From NCBI RefSeq assembly GCF_003696315.1, contig NZ_RFFN01000002.1, positions 586,813-650,812 on the forward strand: DNA of 64,000 bases, given 5' to 3'. The stretch is from Pseudomonas songnenensis. GTDB taxonomy: Bacteria > Pseudomonadota > Gammaproteobacteria > Pseudomonadales > Pseudomonadaceae. A program made the position numbers and the translations under genes. This document shows positions 9,016 to 17,525 of the stretch, in pieces. Position 1 is the stretch's first letter, and the number at the start of each line of letters is the position of its first letter. The notes beneath the pieces are model-generated. The model was not told where the DNA came from. It worked only from the letters and a program-made list of their open reading frames with translations, and searched no databases.

Positions 9016-9459
9016 AGATTTCTTGGAGCTTCATAGTTGGTTATGAAAGTGCGAAGAATATTCATATCATGAATTGCTCCGGGTGGGAGCGTCCGCTTTT
9101 GGCCGATAAGGGCCTGTCACCAGCGTCCACTAGGCCAAAAGCGAACCCTCATATCCTGGCTCAGAAATGTCTACACGGACAGCTCCGCTGCTCAGCTGAC
9201 GGGGGCCACTGAGATGCGTGGATACAGCCGCATTGCTCATATCACGGCGCTTGCTCCCTTTGTTATGGTGCGGATTCGAGAAATCAGCTTCTATATTGAC
9301 GTCGTGGCGAGCGGCCCTGATTGGGGTGAAAGAGCCTCAAGATTTAGGATGGAGTATTTTTGGCATCCTAGAAATGATCCAAAAACGAAGCCGCCAAAAA
9401 TCGGCGTTGAAGCATTGATGTGGCATTTCTAGGACCTTCTAGGGCTAGCTTCCGTAGAG
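9016..9459. other. Gap holding an inverted repeat and the island junction
   Basis: This 444-base stretch has no gene I can support. It contains the promoter region of the HEPN-like gene, the second palindromic unit at 9094-9146, a doubtful 72-codon ORF at 9214-9432 with no recognisable features, and the join at about 9456 where recognisable radical SAM coding sequence begins. Confidence 0.5.
9094..9146. repeat. Inverted repeat, palindromic unit copy 2
   Basis: Perfect 11-base arms CGCTTTTGGCC (9094-9104) and GGCCAAAAGCG (9133-9143) are separated by 28 bases. The closing block GGCCAAAAGCGAAC is shared, with two changes, with the unit at 6644-6692. It lies just upstream of the HEPN-like gene. 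It may be a dispersed extragenic element; a regulatory function is not shown. Confidence 0.5.
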
Positions 9460-10233
9460 ATGTACACCGCACCGCAGAAGAAATTCCGCGCCCGCGATGA
9501 AGCCGAAGTGCTCGACGAAATCCGTCGCTGTGGTGAGCAACTGATCGTGCAGCGCGTGTTTCTCGCCGATGGCGATGCTTTGGTGCTGCCAACCCGCCGA
9601 CTTATGAAAATCCTCGAGCAGATTCGCCAGTGTCTGCCGGAGGTACAACGCGTCTCCAGTTATTGCCTGCCGCGCAATCTGCGCAAGAAGTCGGTGGAGG
9701 AGTTGCGTGAGTTGGCGGATGCCGGTCTCGGCATGGCCTATGTCGGTGCCGAGTCCGGTGATGACGAGGTATTGGCGCTCGTCAACAAGGGCGAGACCTA
9801 CGAATCGACCCTCAGTGCCCTGGATAAGCTTGGGCAGGCTGGCATTGCGCGCTCGGTGATGATTCTCAACGGGCTTGGCGGCCGGCGCTTGAGTCGTCAG
9901 CACGCACGTAATTCGGCGCGGCTGATGAATGCAGCGCAGCCCGAGTTTCTGTCGACGTTAGTGGTCAGCTTTCCACAAGGCGAAAATCGCTTTCGGCAGG
10001 CTTTTGAAGATTTCGAATCGCTGCCGCCGGATGAGCTGCTTCGTGAGCTTGAGTGGTTATTGGGCGATCTTGAGCTGAGCGATACGGTTTTTCGCAGCGA
10101 CCATGCATCCAATTACCTGGTGCTCAAGGGCGTGCTGGGAGCCGACAAGTCAGGTTTGCTGCGCCGTATTCGCGAGGCTATCGAGGACCCGCGTAACGCT
10201 CCGTTGCGCCAGGAGTGGCAGCGCGGGCTCTAA
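9457..10233 (+). pseudogene. Radical SAM protein, N-terminally truncated
   Basis: The readable protein begins MYTAPQKKFRARDE and continues with a conserved radical SAM barrel, including AYVGAESGDDEVL near residues 93-105 and SVMILNGLGG near 136-145. In full-length relatives this start is immediately preceded by the cluster-binding CxxxCxxC motif, of the form CSWNxCTFCEM. Here the codon before Glu-Met is GTA, and an in-frame TAG lies at 9430-9432, so the cysteine motif is absent and none is present downstream. The product could not bind the [4Fe-4S] cluster that cleaves S-adenosylmethionine. The gene was most likely cut by the rearrangement that brought in the accessory DNA on its left. Coding character to the stop remains good, so the event may be recent. 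Confidence 0.8.
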
Positions 10234-10353
10234 GCGAACGCGCTCCGCGTGCTTTCGAGAGCTGGCGTTCGGGCAAATGCGTTATCTGGCGTGGATGCTG
10301 CATTGCCTGCCGAATCGCCGGTTTTTCGTCGCCGGCACCTGGAGATGAGATCC

Positions 10354-10965
10354 ATGCGTTTTCTGTTTGGAATGTCAGGCCTGCTGGCGACACTCGCCCT
10401 CGCGGGCTGCATGAAGGTCAGCGACATGGCCGAGGGAACCCGCTATCACCTGCGCGACGCGGGCATTCTCGATCATAGCGAGACCCGCCGCTCCAGCTCC
10501 TGGCGACTGCAGCCTGACTCTTTCATCTACATCGCACAGGGCCATTTCGTGCCACCAGGGGACGTCTATCCAAGGCCGAACGTGGTGGCGGAAGAAGCCT
10601 TCAACGGCTTCGTCGAGTACTTTCCGATGGTCCGGCGGGCACGTGAGCCTGCAGGCCTGGAAGAGGCTATGGGGGAGGCTGTGGCGGTGGGCGCCCATTA
10701 CCTGCTGTACCTGCGTTTTGCCGCGGCCGATGACCGCATCGGTAGCTTTGATGAACTGAACGATCAGCGCGCACTGGACCGGCTTGGCGTCGACAGCGGA
10801 GTGGTGCAGCTGATGCTGGTGGAAACCGGTACGCGTTACTTGGTCGATACGGCCCGTATCCGGAGCCGAGGCGGGGTACTCGGCATCTACGATGCCAGGC
10901 CCGAGCACCTGCTGCGTCCGCCTCTACAGGACTATGCTCGTCGGTTGCTGGGCCTGCCGCGCTGA
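10354..10965 (+). CDS. DUF4823 family lipoprotein, 203 aa
   Basis: The N-terminus is a lipoprotein signal, with a hydrophobic stretch ending in the lipobox LALAGC and the lipidated Cys at residue 18. The rest resembles the DUF4823 family, with the segments [11 protein letters not shown]-like and [14 protein letters not shown]. It is probably anchored in the outer membrane facing the periplasm. The function is unknown. ATG 10354 is chosen because GGAG at 10341-10344 lies 9 bases upstream and it places the signal peptide at the very start; upstream in-frame starts would add residues without signal character. It lies just ahead of the DUF1285 gene on the same strand. Confidence 0.8.
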   Translation: MRFLFGMSGLLATLALAGCMKVSDMAEGTRYHLRDAGILDHSETRRSSSWRLQPDSFIYIAQGHFVPPGDVYPRPNVVAEEAFNGFVEYFPMVRRAREPAGLEEAMGEAVAVGAHYLLYLRFAAADDRIGSFDELNDQRALDRLGVDSGVVQLMLVETGTRYLVDTARIRSRGGVLGIYDARPEHLLRPPLQDYARRLLGLPR

Positions 10966-11018
10966 TCGATGTGGCAGTATCGGGCCGACGAGCTCAAGTA
11001 CCTTCTGAGGAGAATCGA

Positions 11019-11585
11019 ATGACCGATACAGGCAAAGCCGGCGATCTAATGGCGCAGCTTTCGGCTGGCGAGAAGAAGGGACTGCCCCCGGTGCATCTGT
11101 GGAATCCACCGTTCTGCGGCGACCTGGACATGCGTATCGCGCGCGACGGCACCTGGTATTACCAGGGCACCCCGATCGGGCGGGCAGCGATGGTGCGTCT
11201 GTTCTCCACTGTGATACGGCGCGACGGTGAGGATTACTTCCTCGTGACTCCGGTGGAGAAGGTTGGCATTCAGGTCGAGGACGCTCCGTTCATTGCGGTC
11301 CGCCTGGAGGTGAGCGGGCAAGGCCGCGAGCAGCGCCTGCGCTTCATCACCAACGTCGAAGATGAGGTCGACGCAGGCGAAGAGCATCCGTTGCGTGTGG
11401 TCACCGATCCGCAGACCCAGGAGCCGGCACCCTACGTCCATGTGCGCGCGAATCTCGAGGCGCTGATTCACCGCAATGTGTTCTATGAGCTTGTGGAGCT
11501 GGCGGTGCCAGGCGAGGTTGACGGTCAGAGCTGGCTAGGTGTCTGGAGTGGTGGTGTGTTCTTTCCCATCGGCCGTACCGAATAG
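11019..11585 (+). CDS. DUF1285 domain-containing protein, 188 aa
   Basis: The protein matches the DUF1285 family, a conserved soluble protein of Pseudomonas and relatives. Features are [18 protein letters not shown] near residues 23-40 and the [10 protein letters not shown] segment shortly after. No catalytic residues are known. ATG 11019 is preferred to earlier starts because GAGGAG at 11007-11012 is at ideal spacing. It is 53 bases downstream of the DUF4823 lipoprotein gene and ends before a shared terminator, facing the ETF quinone oxidoreductase gene. Confidence 0.85.
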   Translation: MTDTGKAGDLMAQLSAGEKKGLPPVHLWNPPFCGDLDMRIARDGTWYYQGTPIGRAAMVRLFSTVIRRDGEDYFLVTPVEKVGIQVEDAPFIAVRLEVSGQGREQRLRFITNVEDEVDAGEEHPLRVVTDPQTQEPAPYVHVRANLEALIHRNVFYELVELAVPGEVDGQSWLGVWSGGVFFPIGRTE

Positions 11586-11617
11586 AGATCACTGCATATT
11601 TTCGGTTCAACGGCGAT

Positions 11618-11646
11618 AAAAAAAGGCTCCCGAGGGAGCCTTTTTT
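11618..11646. terminator. Bidirectional Rho-independent terminator
   Basis: A run of A, the stem GGCTCC-CGA-GGGAGCC and a run of T form a symmetrical hairpin between the convergent DUF1285 and ETF-QO genes. It can act on both strands. Confidence 0.9.
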
Positions 11647-11651
11647 GTTGC

Positions 11652-13307
11652 TTACATGTTGGGGTAGTTCGGCCCGCCGGTACCTTCCGGAGCCACCCAG
11701 GTGATGTTCTGCGCCGGGTCCTTGATATCGCAGGTCTTGCAGTGCACGCAGTTCTGCGCGTTGATCTGGAAGCGCTTGCTGCCGTCGTCGTTGCTTACGA
11801 CCTCGTAAACACCGGCCGGGCAGTAACGCTGTGCCGGCTCGTCGTACATCGGCAGGTTCTTCTCGATCGGTATGCTCGGATCGCTCAGCTTCAGGTGAAC
11901 CGGCTGCTCTTCCTCGTGGTTGGTATTGGAGAGGAATACCGAGGAGAGCTTGTCGAAGCTCAGCTTGCCGTCCGGCTTGGGGTAGTCGATTTTCTTCGAC
12001 TCGGCAGCCGTCTTGAGGCAGGCGTAGTCCGGCTTCGTGTCGTGCAGCGTGAAGGGGATCTTGCCACCGAAGATGTTCTGATCGATGAAGTTGAACGCGC
12101 CACCCTTGATTGCGCCCCACTTGTGAATGGCAGCGCCGAAGTTGCGGCTCTTGTACAGCTCGTCGTAAAGCCAGCTGGACTTGAAGCCCTCTTCGTACGC
12201 GGTCAGTTCGTCGCCACCTTCGCGCCCGGCCAGTAGTGCGTCCGCAGCGGCTTCGGCAGCCAGCATGCCGGACTTCATCGCCGTGTGGCTGCCCTTGATC
12301 TTGGCAAAGTTCAGGGTGCCGGCATCGCAGCCGATCAGCGCGCCGCCGTTGAACACCATCTTGGGCAGGCAGTTGATGCCGCCCTTGGCGATCGCACGTG
12401 CGCCATAGGAAACGCGCTTGCCGCCCTCCAGGTACTGCTTGATCACCGGATGGTGCTTGTAGCGCTGGAACTCGTCGAACGGCGACAGATACGGGTTGCT
12501 GTACGACAGGTCGACGATCAGGCCGACGACCACCTGGTTGTTCTCCAGGTGATAGAGGAAGGAACCGCCAGTGTTTTCGTCGTTCAGCGGCCAGCCCGCG
12601 GTGTGCACGACCAGACCCTGCTCATGCTTGGCCGGGTCGATGTCCCAGAGTTCCTTGATGCCGATGGCGTAGTGCTGCGGGTCGACGTTGGCGTTGAGCT
12701 GGAAGCGGTTGATCAGCTGCTTGCCGATATGACCGCGGCAGCCTTCGGCGAACAGCGTGTACTTGGCGCGCAGCTCCATGCCTGGCGTGTACATGCCTTC
12801 CTTGGGATTGCCTTCGCGGTCGACGCCAAGGTCACCGGTGACGATACCGCGCACGATGCCGTTCTCGTCGATCAGCGCTTCCTGAGCGGCGAAGCCTGGG
12901 TAGATCTCGACACCCAGGTTCTCGGCCTGCTGGGCCAGCCAGCGGCACAGGTTGCCGAGGGAAATGATGTAGTTGCCTTCGTTGTGCATGGTCTTGGGGA
13001 CCAGTGCGTTGGGCAGCTTGCTGGCGGCCTCGGCGGTCTTGAGCAGGTAGATGTCGTCACGTTTGACCGGCGTATTGAGCGGGGCGCCGAGCTCTTTCCA
13101 GTCAGGGAACAGCTCGTTCAATGCGCGCGGCTCGAAGACTGCGCCGGATAGAATGTGGGCGCCTACTTCGGAGCCTTTCTCAACGACGCATACACTGATT
13201 TCCTGACCGGCGTCGGCGGCTTTCTGCTTCAGGCGGCAGGCTGCGGATAGGCCTGCAGGGCCGGCGCCGACGATGACAACGTCGAATTCCATGTATTCGC
13301 GTTCCAT
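11652..13307 (-). CDS. Electron transfer flavoprotein-ubiquinone oxidoreductase, 551 aa
   Basis: This inner-membrane-associated enzyme passes electrons from reduced ETF to ubiquinone, joining acyl-CoA and amino-acid dehydrogenation to the respiratory chain. The FAD-binding motif VGAGPAGL lies at residues 13-20. The C-terminus carries the [4Fe-4S] ferredoxin-type cysteines in RYCPAGVYEV and NCVHCKTCDIKDP, close to the conserved end GGPNYPNM. The length of 551 is normal for the family. It is divergent from etfB-etfA, with about 330 bases between the start codons, a typical arrangement in Pseudomonas that lets the three proteins be expressed together. Confidence 0.97.
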   Translation of the reverse strand: MEREYMEFDVVIVGAGPAGLSAACRLKQKAADAGQEISVCVVEKGSEVGAHILSGAVFEPRALNELFPDWKELGAPLNTPVKRDDIYLLKTAEAASKLPNALVPKTMHNEGNYIISLGNLCRWLAQQAENLGVEIYPGFAAQEALIDENGIVRGIVTGDLGVDREGNPKEGMYTPGMELRAKYTLFAEGCRGHIGKQLINRFQLNANVDPQHYAIGIKELWDIDPAKHEQGLVVHTAGWPLNDENTGGSFLYHLENNQVVVGLIVDLSYSNPYLSPFDEFQRYKHHPVIKQYLEGGKRVSYGARAIAKGGINCLPKMVFNGGALIGCDAGTLNFAKIKGSHTAMKSGMLAAEAAADALLAGREGGDELTAYEEGFKSSWLYDELYKSRNFGAAIHKWGAIKGGAFNFIDQNIFGGKIPFTLHDTKPDYACLKTAAESKKIDYPKPDGKLSFDKLSSVFLSNTNHEEEQPVHLKLSDPSIPIEKNLPMYDEPAQRYCPAGVYEVVSNDDGSKRFQINAQNCVHCKTCDIKDPAQNITWVAPEGTGGPNYPNM

Positions 13308-13637
13308 TGGGCTTTCTCCTACTCAGGGCTTGGTTGTTATATAAGTGATGGAGGGCTGTGATCGGTCCCTGACCGAGCCGGGCCGGCGCATTATATATAG
13401 ACGCTCGAATCGGTCCAATACAAACGTTTGTTTGAATTTTCTGGAAGCCTGTTAGAATCGCCCGAACCGCGAAGTTATGACGGGTCATATGCGTTGTTGA
13501 CCCCGTCCGCAGCCAGCGGTCAAGATACGGACGGTTTGCACTCGCCGAACAGGGCAGCGGCTATCAAAACCCAAGCCACGAGCAAGGCTCGGTTCGCCTC
13601 GGCGGAATTCTATTCACCGGAGAGTAACGAGGAATCC
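13308..13637. promoter_or_regulatory. Divergent promoter region, ETF-QO and etfBA
   Basis: This 330-base non-coding stretch separates the two divergent ETF transcription units. It contains AT-rich segments around 13391-13442, including TATATATAG and ACAAACGTTTGTTTGAA, the latter holding the palindrome CAAACGTTTG at 13424-13433. The palindrome may be an operator; I cannot assign a regulator. Confidence 0.4.
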
Positions 13638-14387
13638 ATGAAGGTTCTTGTAGCTGTCAAACGAGTGGTCGATTACAACGTCAAGGTTCGCGTCAAGGCG
13701 GACAATTCCGGCGTTGACCTCGCCAACGTCAAGATGTCGATGAACCCCTTCTGCGAAATTGCCGTGGAAGAAGCCGTACGCCTGAAAGAGAAGGGCGTAG
13801 CGAGCGAAATCGTTGTCGTCTCCATCGGTCCGACCGCTGCCCAGGAGCAGCTGCGCACCGCGCTGGCGCTGGGCGCCGACCGCGCCGTGCTGGTCGAGTC
13901 CAACGACGAACTGAACTCCCTGGCGGTGGCCAAGCTGCTCAAGGCCGTGGTTGACAAGGAGCAGCCGCAGCTGGTCATCCTCGGCAAGCAGGCGATCGAC
14001 AGCGACAACAACCAGACCGGCCAGATGCTCGGCGCGCTGACCGGCTATGCCCAGGGCACCTTCGCCTCCAAGGTGGAAGTGGCTGGCGACAAGGTCAACG
14101 TCACCCGCGAAATCGACGGCGGCCTGCAGACCGTCGCGCTGAACCTGCCGGCGATCGTCACCACCGACCTGCGTCTGAACGAGCCGCGCTACGCGTCGCT
14201 GCCGAACATCATGAAGGCCAAGAAGAAGCCGCTGGAAGTGCTGACTCCGGATGCGCTGGGCGTCACCACCACCTCCACCGTGAAGACCCTGAAAGTCGAA
14301 GCGCCGGCTGCCCGCAGCGCCGGTATCAAGGTCAAGTCCGTGGCTGAACTGGTCGAGAAACTGAAGAACGAGGCGAAGGTAATCTAA
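13638..14387 (+). CDS. etfB: Electron transfer flavoprotein beta subunit
   Basis: This 249-residue protein is the small ETF subunit, which binds AMP and contacts dehydrogenases. The N-terminal [19 protein letters not shown] is typical, as are [20 protein letters not shown] and the [12 protein letters not shown] segment, which belongs to the dehydrogenase-recognition region. ATG 13638 follows ACGAGGAA at good spacing; the open frame extends 70 codons further upstream without family similarity. It is followed directly by etfA with no gap, so the two are cotranscribed and made in equal amounts. Confidence 0.97.
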   Translation: MKVLVAVKRVVDYNVKVRVKADNSGVDLANVKMSMNPFCEIAVEEAVRLKEKGVASEIVVVSIGPTAAQEQLRTALALGADRAVLVESNDELNSLAVAKLLKAVVDKEQPQLVILGKQAIDSDNNQTGQMLGALTGYAQGTFASKVEVAGDKVNVTREIDGGLQTVALNLPAIVTTDLRLNEPRYASLPNIMKAKKKPLEVLTPDALGVTTTSTVKTLKVEAPAARSAGIKVKSVAELVEKLKNEAKVI

Positions 14388-15317
14388 ATGACTATCCTGG
14401 TTATCGCTGAACACAACAATGCCGTCCTCGCGGCCGCTACCCTGAACACCGTTGCCGCCGCCAAGGCCATCGGTGGCGACATTCACGTACTGGTAGCCGG
14501 CAGCGGCTGCGGCGCCATCGGCGAAGCAGCCGCACAGATCGAAGGCGTAGCTAAGGTACTGGTCGCCGACGATGCGGCTTACGCCAACCAGCTGCCGGAG
14601 AACGTCGCACCACTGATCGCCGATCTGGCCAAGAACTACAGCCACGTACTGGCTGCAGCGACCACCAACGGCAAGAACTTCCTGCCGCGCGTTGCCGCTC
14701 AGCTGGATGTCGACCAGATCTCCGAGATCATCGCCGTTGAGAGCCCGGACACCTTCAAGCGTCCGATCTACGCCGGTAACGCCATCGCTACCGTGCAGTC
14801 CAGCGCTGCTGTGAAGGTCATCACTGTGCGCGCCACCGGCTTCGACGCGGTGAATGGCACAGGTGGCTCGGCTGCAGTCGAGCAGATCTCCGGGACCGGT
14901 GATGCGGGCAAATCCGCCTTCGTTGGCGAAGAGCTGGCCAAGTCGGATCGTCCTGAGCTGACCGCTGCCAAGATCGTCGTTTCCGGCGGTCGCGGCATGC
15001 AGAACGGTGACAACTTCAAGCACCTGTATTCGCTGGCCGACAAGCTCGGCGCCGCGGTTGGTGCATCCCGTGCCGCAGTCGATGCCGGTTTCGTGCCGAA
15101 CGACATGCAGGTCGGCCAGACCGGCAAGATCGTCGCGCCGCAGCTGTACATCGCGGTCGGTATCTCCGGTGCCATCCAGCACCTGGCGGGCATGAAAGAC
15201 TCCAAGGTGATCGTTGCGATCAACAAGGACGAGGAAGCGCCGATCTTCCAGGTGGCTGATTACGGCCTGGTGGGCGATCTGTTCGAGATCGTGCCGGAGC
15301 TGGAAAAGCTCGTCTGA
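14388..15317 (+). CDS. etfA: Electron transfer flavoprotein alpha subunit
   Basis: The 309-residue large ETF subunit carries the redox FAD. The C-terminal FAD domain shows [32 protein letters not shown] and [14 protein letters not shown], all conserved in the family. With EtfB it forms the soluble heterodimer that hands electrons to the ETF quinone oxidoreductase encoded divergently. The start is immediately after the etfB stop. A hairpin terminator follows 20 bases after its stop. Confidence 0.97.
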   Translation: MTILVIAEHNNAVLAAATLNTVAAAKAIGGDIHVLVAGSGCGAIGEAAAQIEGVAKVLVADDAAYANQLPENVAPLIADLAKNYSHVLAAATTNGKNFLPRVAAQLDVDQISEIIAVESPDTFKRPIYAGNAIATVQSSAAVKVITVRATGFDAVNGTGGSAAVEQISGTGDAGKSAFVGEELAKSDRPELTAAKIVVSGGRGMQNGDNFKHLYSLADKLGAAVGASRAAVDAGFVPNDMQVGQTGKIVAPQLYIAVGISGAIQHLAGMKDSKVIVAINKDEEAPIFQVADYGLVGDLFEIVPELEKLV

Positions 15318-15337
15318 CGTCAATCGCTGCAGGAAAG

Positions 15338-15362
15338 AACCCGCTCATGTAGCGGGTTTTTT
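15338..15362 (+). terminator. Rho-independent terminator after etfA
   Basis: The stem AACCCGCT-CATGT-AGCGGGTT is followed by TTTT. It ends the etfBA transcript. Confidence 0.9.
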
Positions 15363-15438
15363 CATGGGCGATCGATGGGGGCGTCGGTGTAACATCGGCG
15401 AACCCAATGTACCCGGTTCACTCAGCAAGGGGATCTTC

Positions 15439-16260
15439 ATGCGTTTCGCTTTTCCGAAATTGGCTCTGGCCGCGCTGGTGCTGGCAACGCCGCTCATGGC
15501 AACGGCAGCGGGAAAGTGTGATCGTCTGGTCGCTACCGGGGCGGCCGACAACCCACCGTTTTTTTGGCGCGATCCGCAGAACCCCAAACGTCTGATTGGC
15601 GCCAATGCCGATCTGCTCGGACAGATCGCCAAGTCCCTCGACCTGAAGCTGGACCTGCTTTACACCGGTGATCGTGCCAAGGCGCTCGAGGAGGTGCGCA
15701 GCGGCCGGGTCGACGTACTGGCGGACGCAACCCTGACCGTGCAGCGGCTAGAAGAGCTGGACTTCGTTCATCCCCCCATCCTGCAGCTGCAGACCGTCGC
15801 CTGGGTGCGCAACGAACCGGGCTTCTTTTACGCGAGTCGCGAGGATCTGCGAGGTCATACCGGCATGACCGTCGGCGTCAGCCGACTGGGGAGTGAGTTC
15901 GACGCCTTTGCAAAGAGCGATCTGAAATTGCAGCAGGTTCCCGGTCTGCCTCAAGGGCTGCAGAAGTTGGTGTCCGGCGGTGCCGACTACCTGTTGCATG
16001 AGCGCTACAGCGCCGTTGCTGCAGCCGATGCGGCGGGCGTTCTGGACAAGGTTCAGCGTCTCGAACCTCCGGTCGTAGCGCGGGATATGCACCTGGCTAT
16101 CTCCCACGACTCTGCCTGCAATGATCCCTGGTTGCGAGGACAGCTGGCGCGGAAGATGACAGAATTGCGTGCTGCCGGCGTGCCCGAGCAGCTGGTGGCG
16201 CATAATTTGACAGTGTGGAAGAACCAGCAGTCGGAGCGGGTAAACGCTCCGAAGAACTAG
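15439..16260 (+). CDS. Periplasmic substrate-binding protein (SBP family 3), 273 aa
   Basis: The N-terminus is a cleavable signal peptide ending near ATPLMATAAG, so the protein is periplasmic. The body follows the family 3 solute-binding fold: a GANADLLGQIAKSL lobe, then EEVRSGRVDVLADATLT, which is the typical segment before ligand-binding residues. No permease or ATPase gene is adjacent, so it may work with a distant ABC transporter or serve as a sensor-like orphan. AAGGGG at 15427-15432 supports ATG 15439. The next gene starts 11 bases after its stop and the DUF4398-OmpA gene overlaps that one, giving a likely three-gene operon. Confidence 0.85.
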   Translation: MRFAFPKLALAALVLATPLMATAAGKCDRLVATGAADNPPFFWRDPQNPKRLIGANADLLGQIAKSLDLKLDLLYTGDRAKALEEVRSGRVDVLADATLTVQRLEELDFVHPPILQLQTVAWVRNEPGFFYASREDLRGHTGMTVGVSRLGSEFDAFAKSDLKLQQVPGLPQGLQKLVSGGADYLLHERYSAVAAADAAGVLDKVQRLEPPVVARDMHLAISHDSACNDPWLRGQLARKMTELRAAGVPEQLVAHNLTVWKNQQSERVNAPKN

Positions 16261-16271
16261 GATTCGCCGTA

Positions 16272-16625
16272 TTGAAACAGCTTTTTCCCAGCGTATTGCT
16301 TGCCGTCCTCCTGATGAGTGGGTGCGCGAGTGACCCAGCCCCGATCGAACAGTTGCGTCTGAGCGAGCAGGCCGTTGAGCAGGCGCGCTCCGTGGATGCC
16401 TCCGAGGCCTACGAGGAACTGGTCCTTGCCGAGAGCAAGCTGAGCGCGGCACGCGCCGCCTTGGAAGCAGGTGATAACCGCGAAGCGCGCGTACTCGCCG
16501 AACAGGCAGAGCTGGATGCCCGTCTGGCCGAAGCCAGGGTGCTCAGGGACAAGCGCCAGGCGCAGATGGACGATCTCACCCGACGTATCCAGCGCTTACG
16601 CCAGCAACTGGGAGAAGTCCGGTGA
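16272..16625 (+). CDS. DUF4398 lipoprotein, 117 aa
   Basis: The start is a TTG at 16272, which puts the lipoprotein signal KQLFPSVLLAVLLMSGC at the N-terminus, with the lipidated Cys near residue 18. The mature part is a charged alpha-helical region rich in Ala, Glu and Arg, typical of DUF4398, which often pairs with OmpA-type cell-wall binding proteins. The last bases overlap the start of the next gene (GTGA overlap at 16622-16625), so the two are translationally coupled. Confidence 0.8.
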   Translation: MKQLFPSVLLAVLLMSGCASDPAPIEQLRLSEQAVEQARSVDASEAYEELVLAESKLSAARAALEAGDNREARVLAEQAELDARLAEARVLRDKRQAQMDDLTRRIQRLRQQLGEVR

Positions 16626-17416
16626 GAAACCCATTAGCCTTTGCAATCGCTGTACTGCTGGCTGGTTGCGTCAGTCAGGAAGCCGAGCGCGAGATCGGTC
16701 AGGCTTCCGCTACGTTGGAGCGCGTACAGGCCGACAGCATGGTTCAGCGTGCGGCACCCAAGGATCTGCAGCGTGCGCTGGAGACGCTGCAGCGCGCGGA
16801 ACGCTTCAACGAGTACTGGGGCGGTACTGCAGATGCGCGCCATTACGCTTATCTGAGCCAGCGCTACAGCGAGATCGCCGATCAGCAGGGCGCGCTGTTG
16901 CAGCATCAGGAGCAGGTTGCCCGACTGGAAATGGAGCGTGACCGGCTGCGCCGCATGTTGCAGGATGCCCAGCTGATGACGGCCGAACAGCAGGGGCGTT
17001 GGCTGGAAGATCAGATGATGAGCCTGGCGGCGAGCGAAACTGATCGTGGAATGGTGATGACACTGGGTGACCTGCTGTTCCATGCCGGCAGTGCCGATTT
17101 GAACAGCTCCGCCAACCGGACACTGCTCAAGCTCGTCCACTTCCTCCAGCTCAATCCGCAGCGCAAGGTGCGCATCGAGGGTTACAGCGACAGCCGCGGT
17201 GACCCGCAAGCGAATCTCGCACTGTCCCAGGCCCGGGCGCAGACCGTGGCCGACCTGCTGCTGAATCTGGGTATCGCGGCCGAGCGTATCGAGGTACGGG
17301 GCTACGGAGAGCGGTTCCCGCTGGCCGAAAACGCGTCGGCCAGGGGCCGCGCGCAGAATCGTCGCGTCGAAATACTGTTCTCCGACGTCGAAGGCAATCT
17401 CGGTCCTGATCGTTAG
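16622..17416 (+). CDS. DUF4398 and OmpA-domain lipoprotein, 264 aa
   Basis: This GTG-started gene encodes a lipoprotein with lipobox VLLAGC near residues 11-16. Residues 17-130 form a coiled-coil-like DUF4398 region. Residues 140-255 are an OmpA C-terminal domain that binds peptidoglycan, with GDLLFHAGSADLN, RIEGYSDSRGD and LSQARAQTVADLLL containing the expected Asp and Arg residues. It probably ties the outer membrane to the cell wall. The gene overlaps the preceding lipoprotein by four bases, and both share DUF4398 character, so they may form one structural unit. Confidence 0.88.
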   Translation: MRNPLAFAIAVLLAGCVSQEAEREIGQASATLERVQADSMVQRAAPKDLQRALETLQRAERFNEYWGGTADARHYAYLSQRYSEIADQQGALLQHQEQVARLEMERDRLRRMLQDAQLMTAEQQGRWLEDQMMSLAASETDRGMVMTLGDLLFHAGSADLNSSANRTLLKLVHFLQLNPQRKVRIEGYSDSRGDPQANLALSQARAQTVADLLLNLGIAAERIEVRGYGERFPLAENASARGRAQNRRVEILFSDVEGNLGPDR

Positions 17417-17525
17417 CGAGCAGAACGCAACGTCGACTGTTTCGCCCACACTTAGCGCAACTGTATTGGTCTCGTTCTGAATCACTGAGCTACTGTTACG
17501 GTTCAGTTGGCAGGAGACCGACGTA

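Noticed and set aside
9214-9432. Plus-strand ORF of 72 codons
   Set aside because: No ribosome site, no recognised motif and position against the rearranged junction make a real gene doubtful.
9016-9459. tRNA or integrase at the island edge
   Set aside because: No tRNA-like cloverleaf and no recombinase gene could be found near the junction, so the mode of entry is unknown.
13614-15323. Minus-strand ORF of 569 codons across etfB and etfA
   Set aside because: Antisense shadow of the ETF genes with no recognisable protein features.
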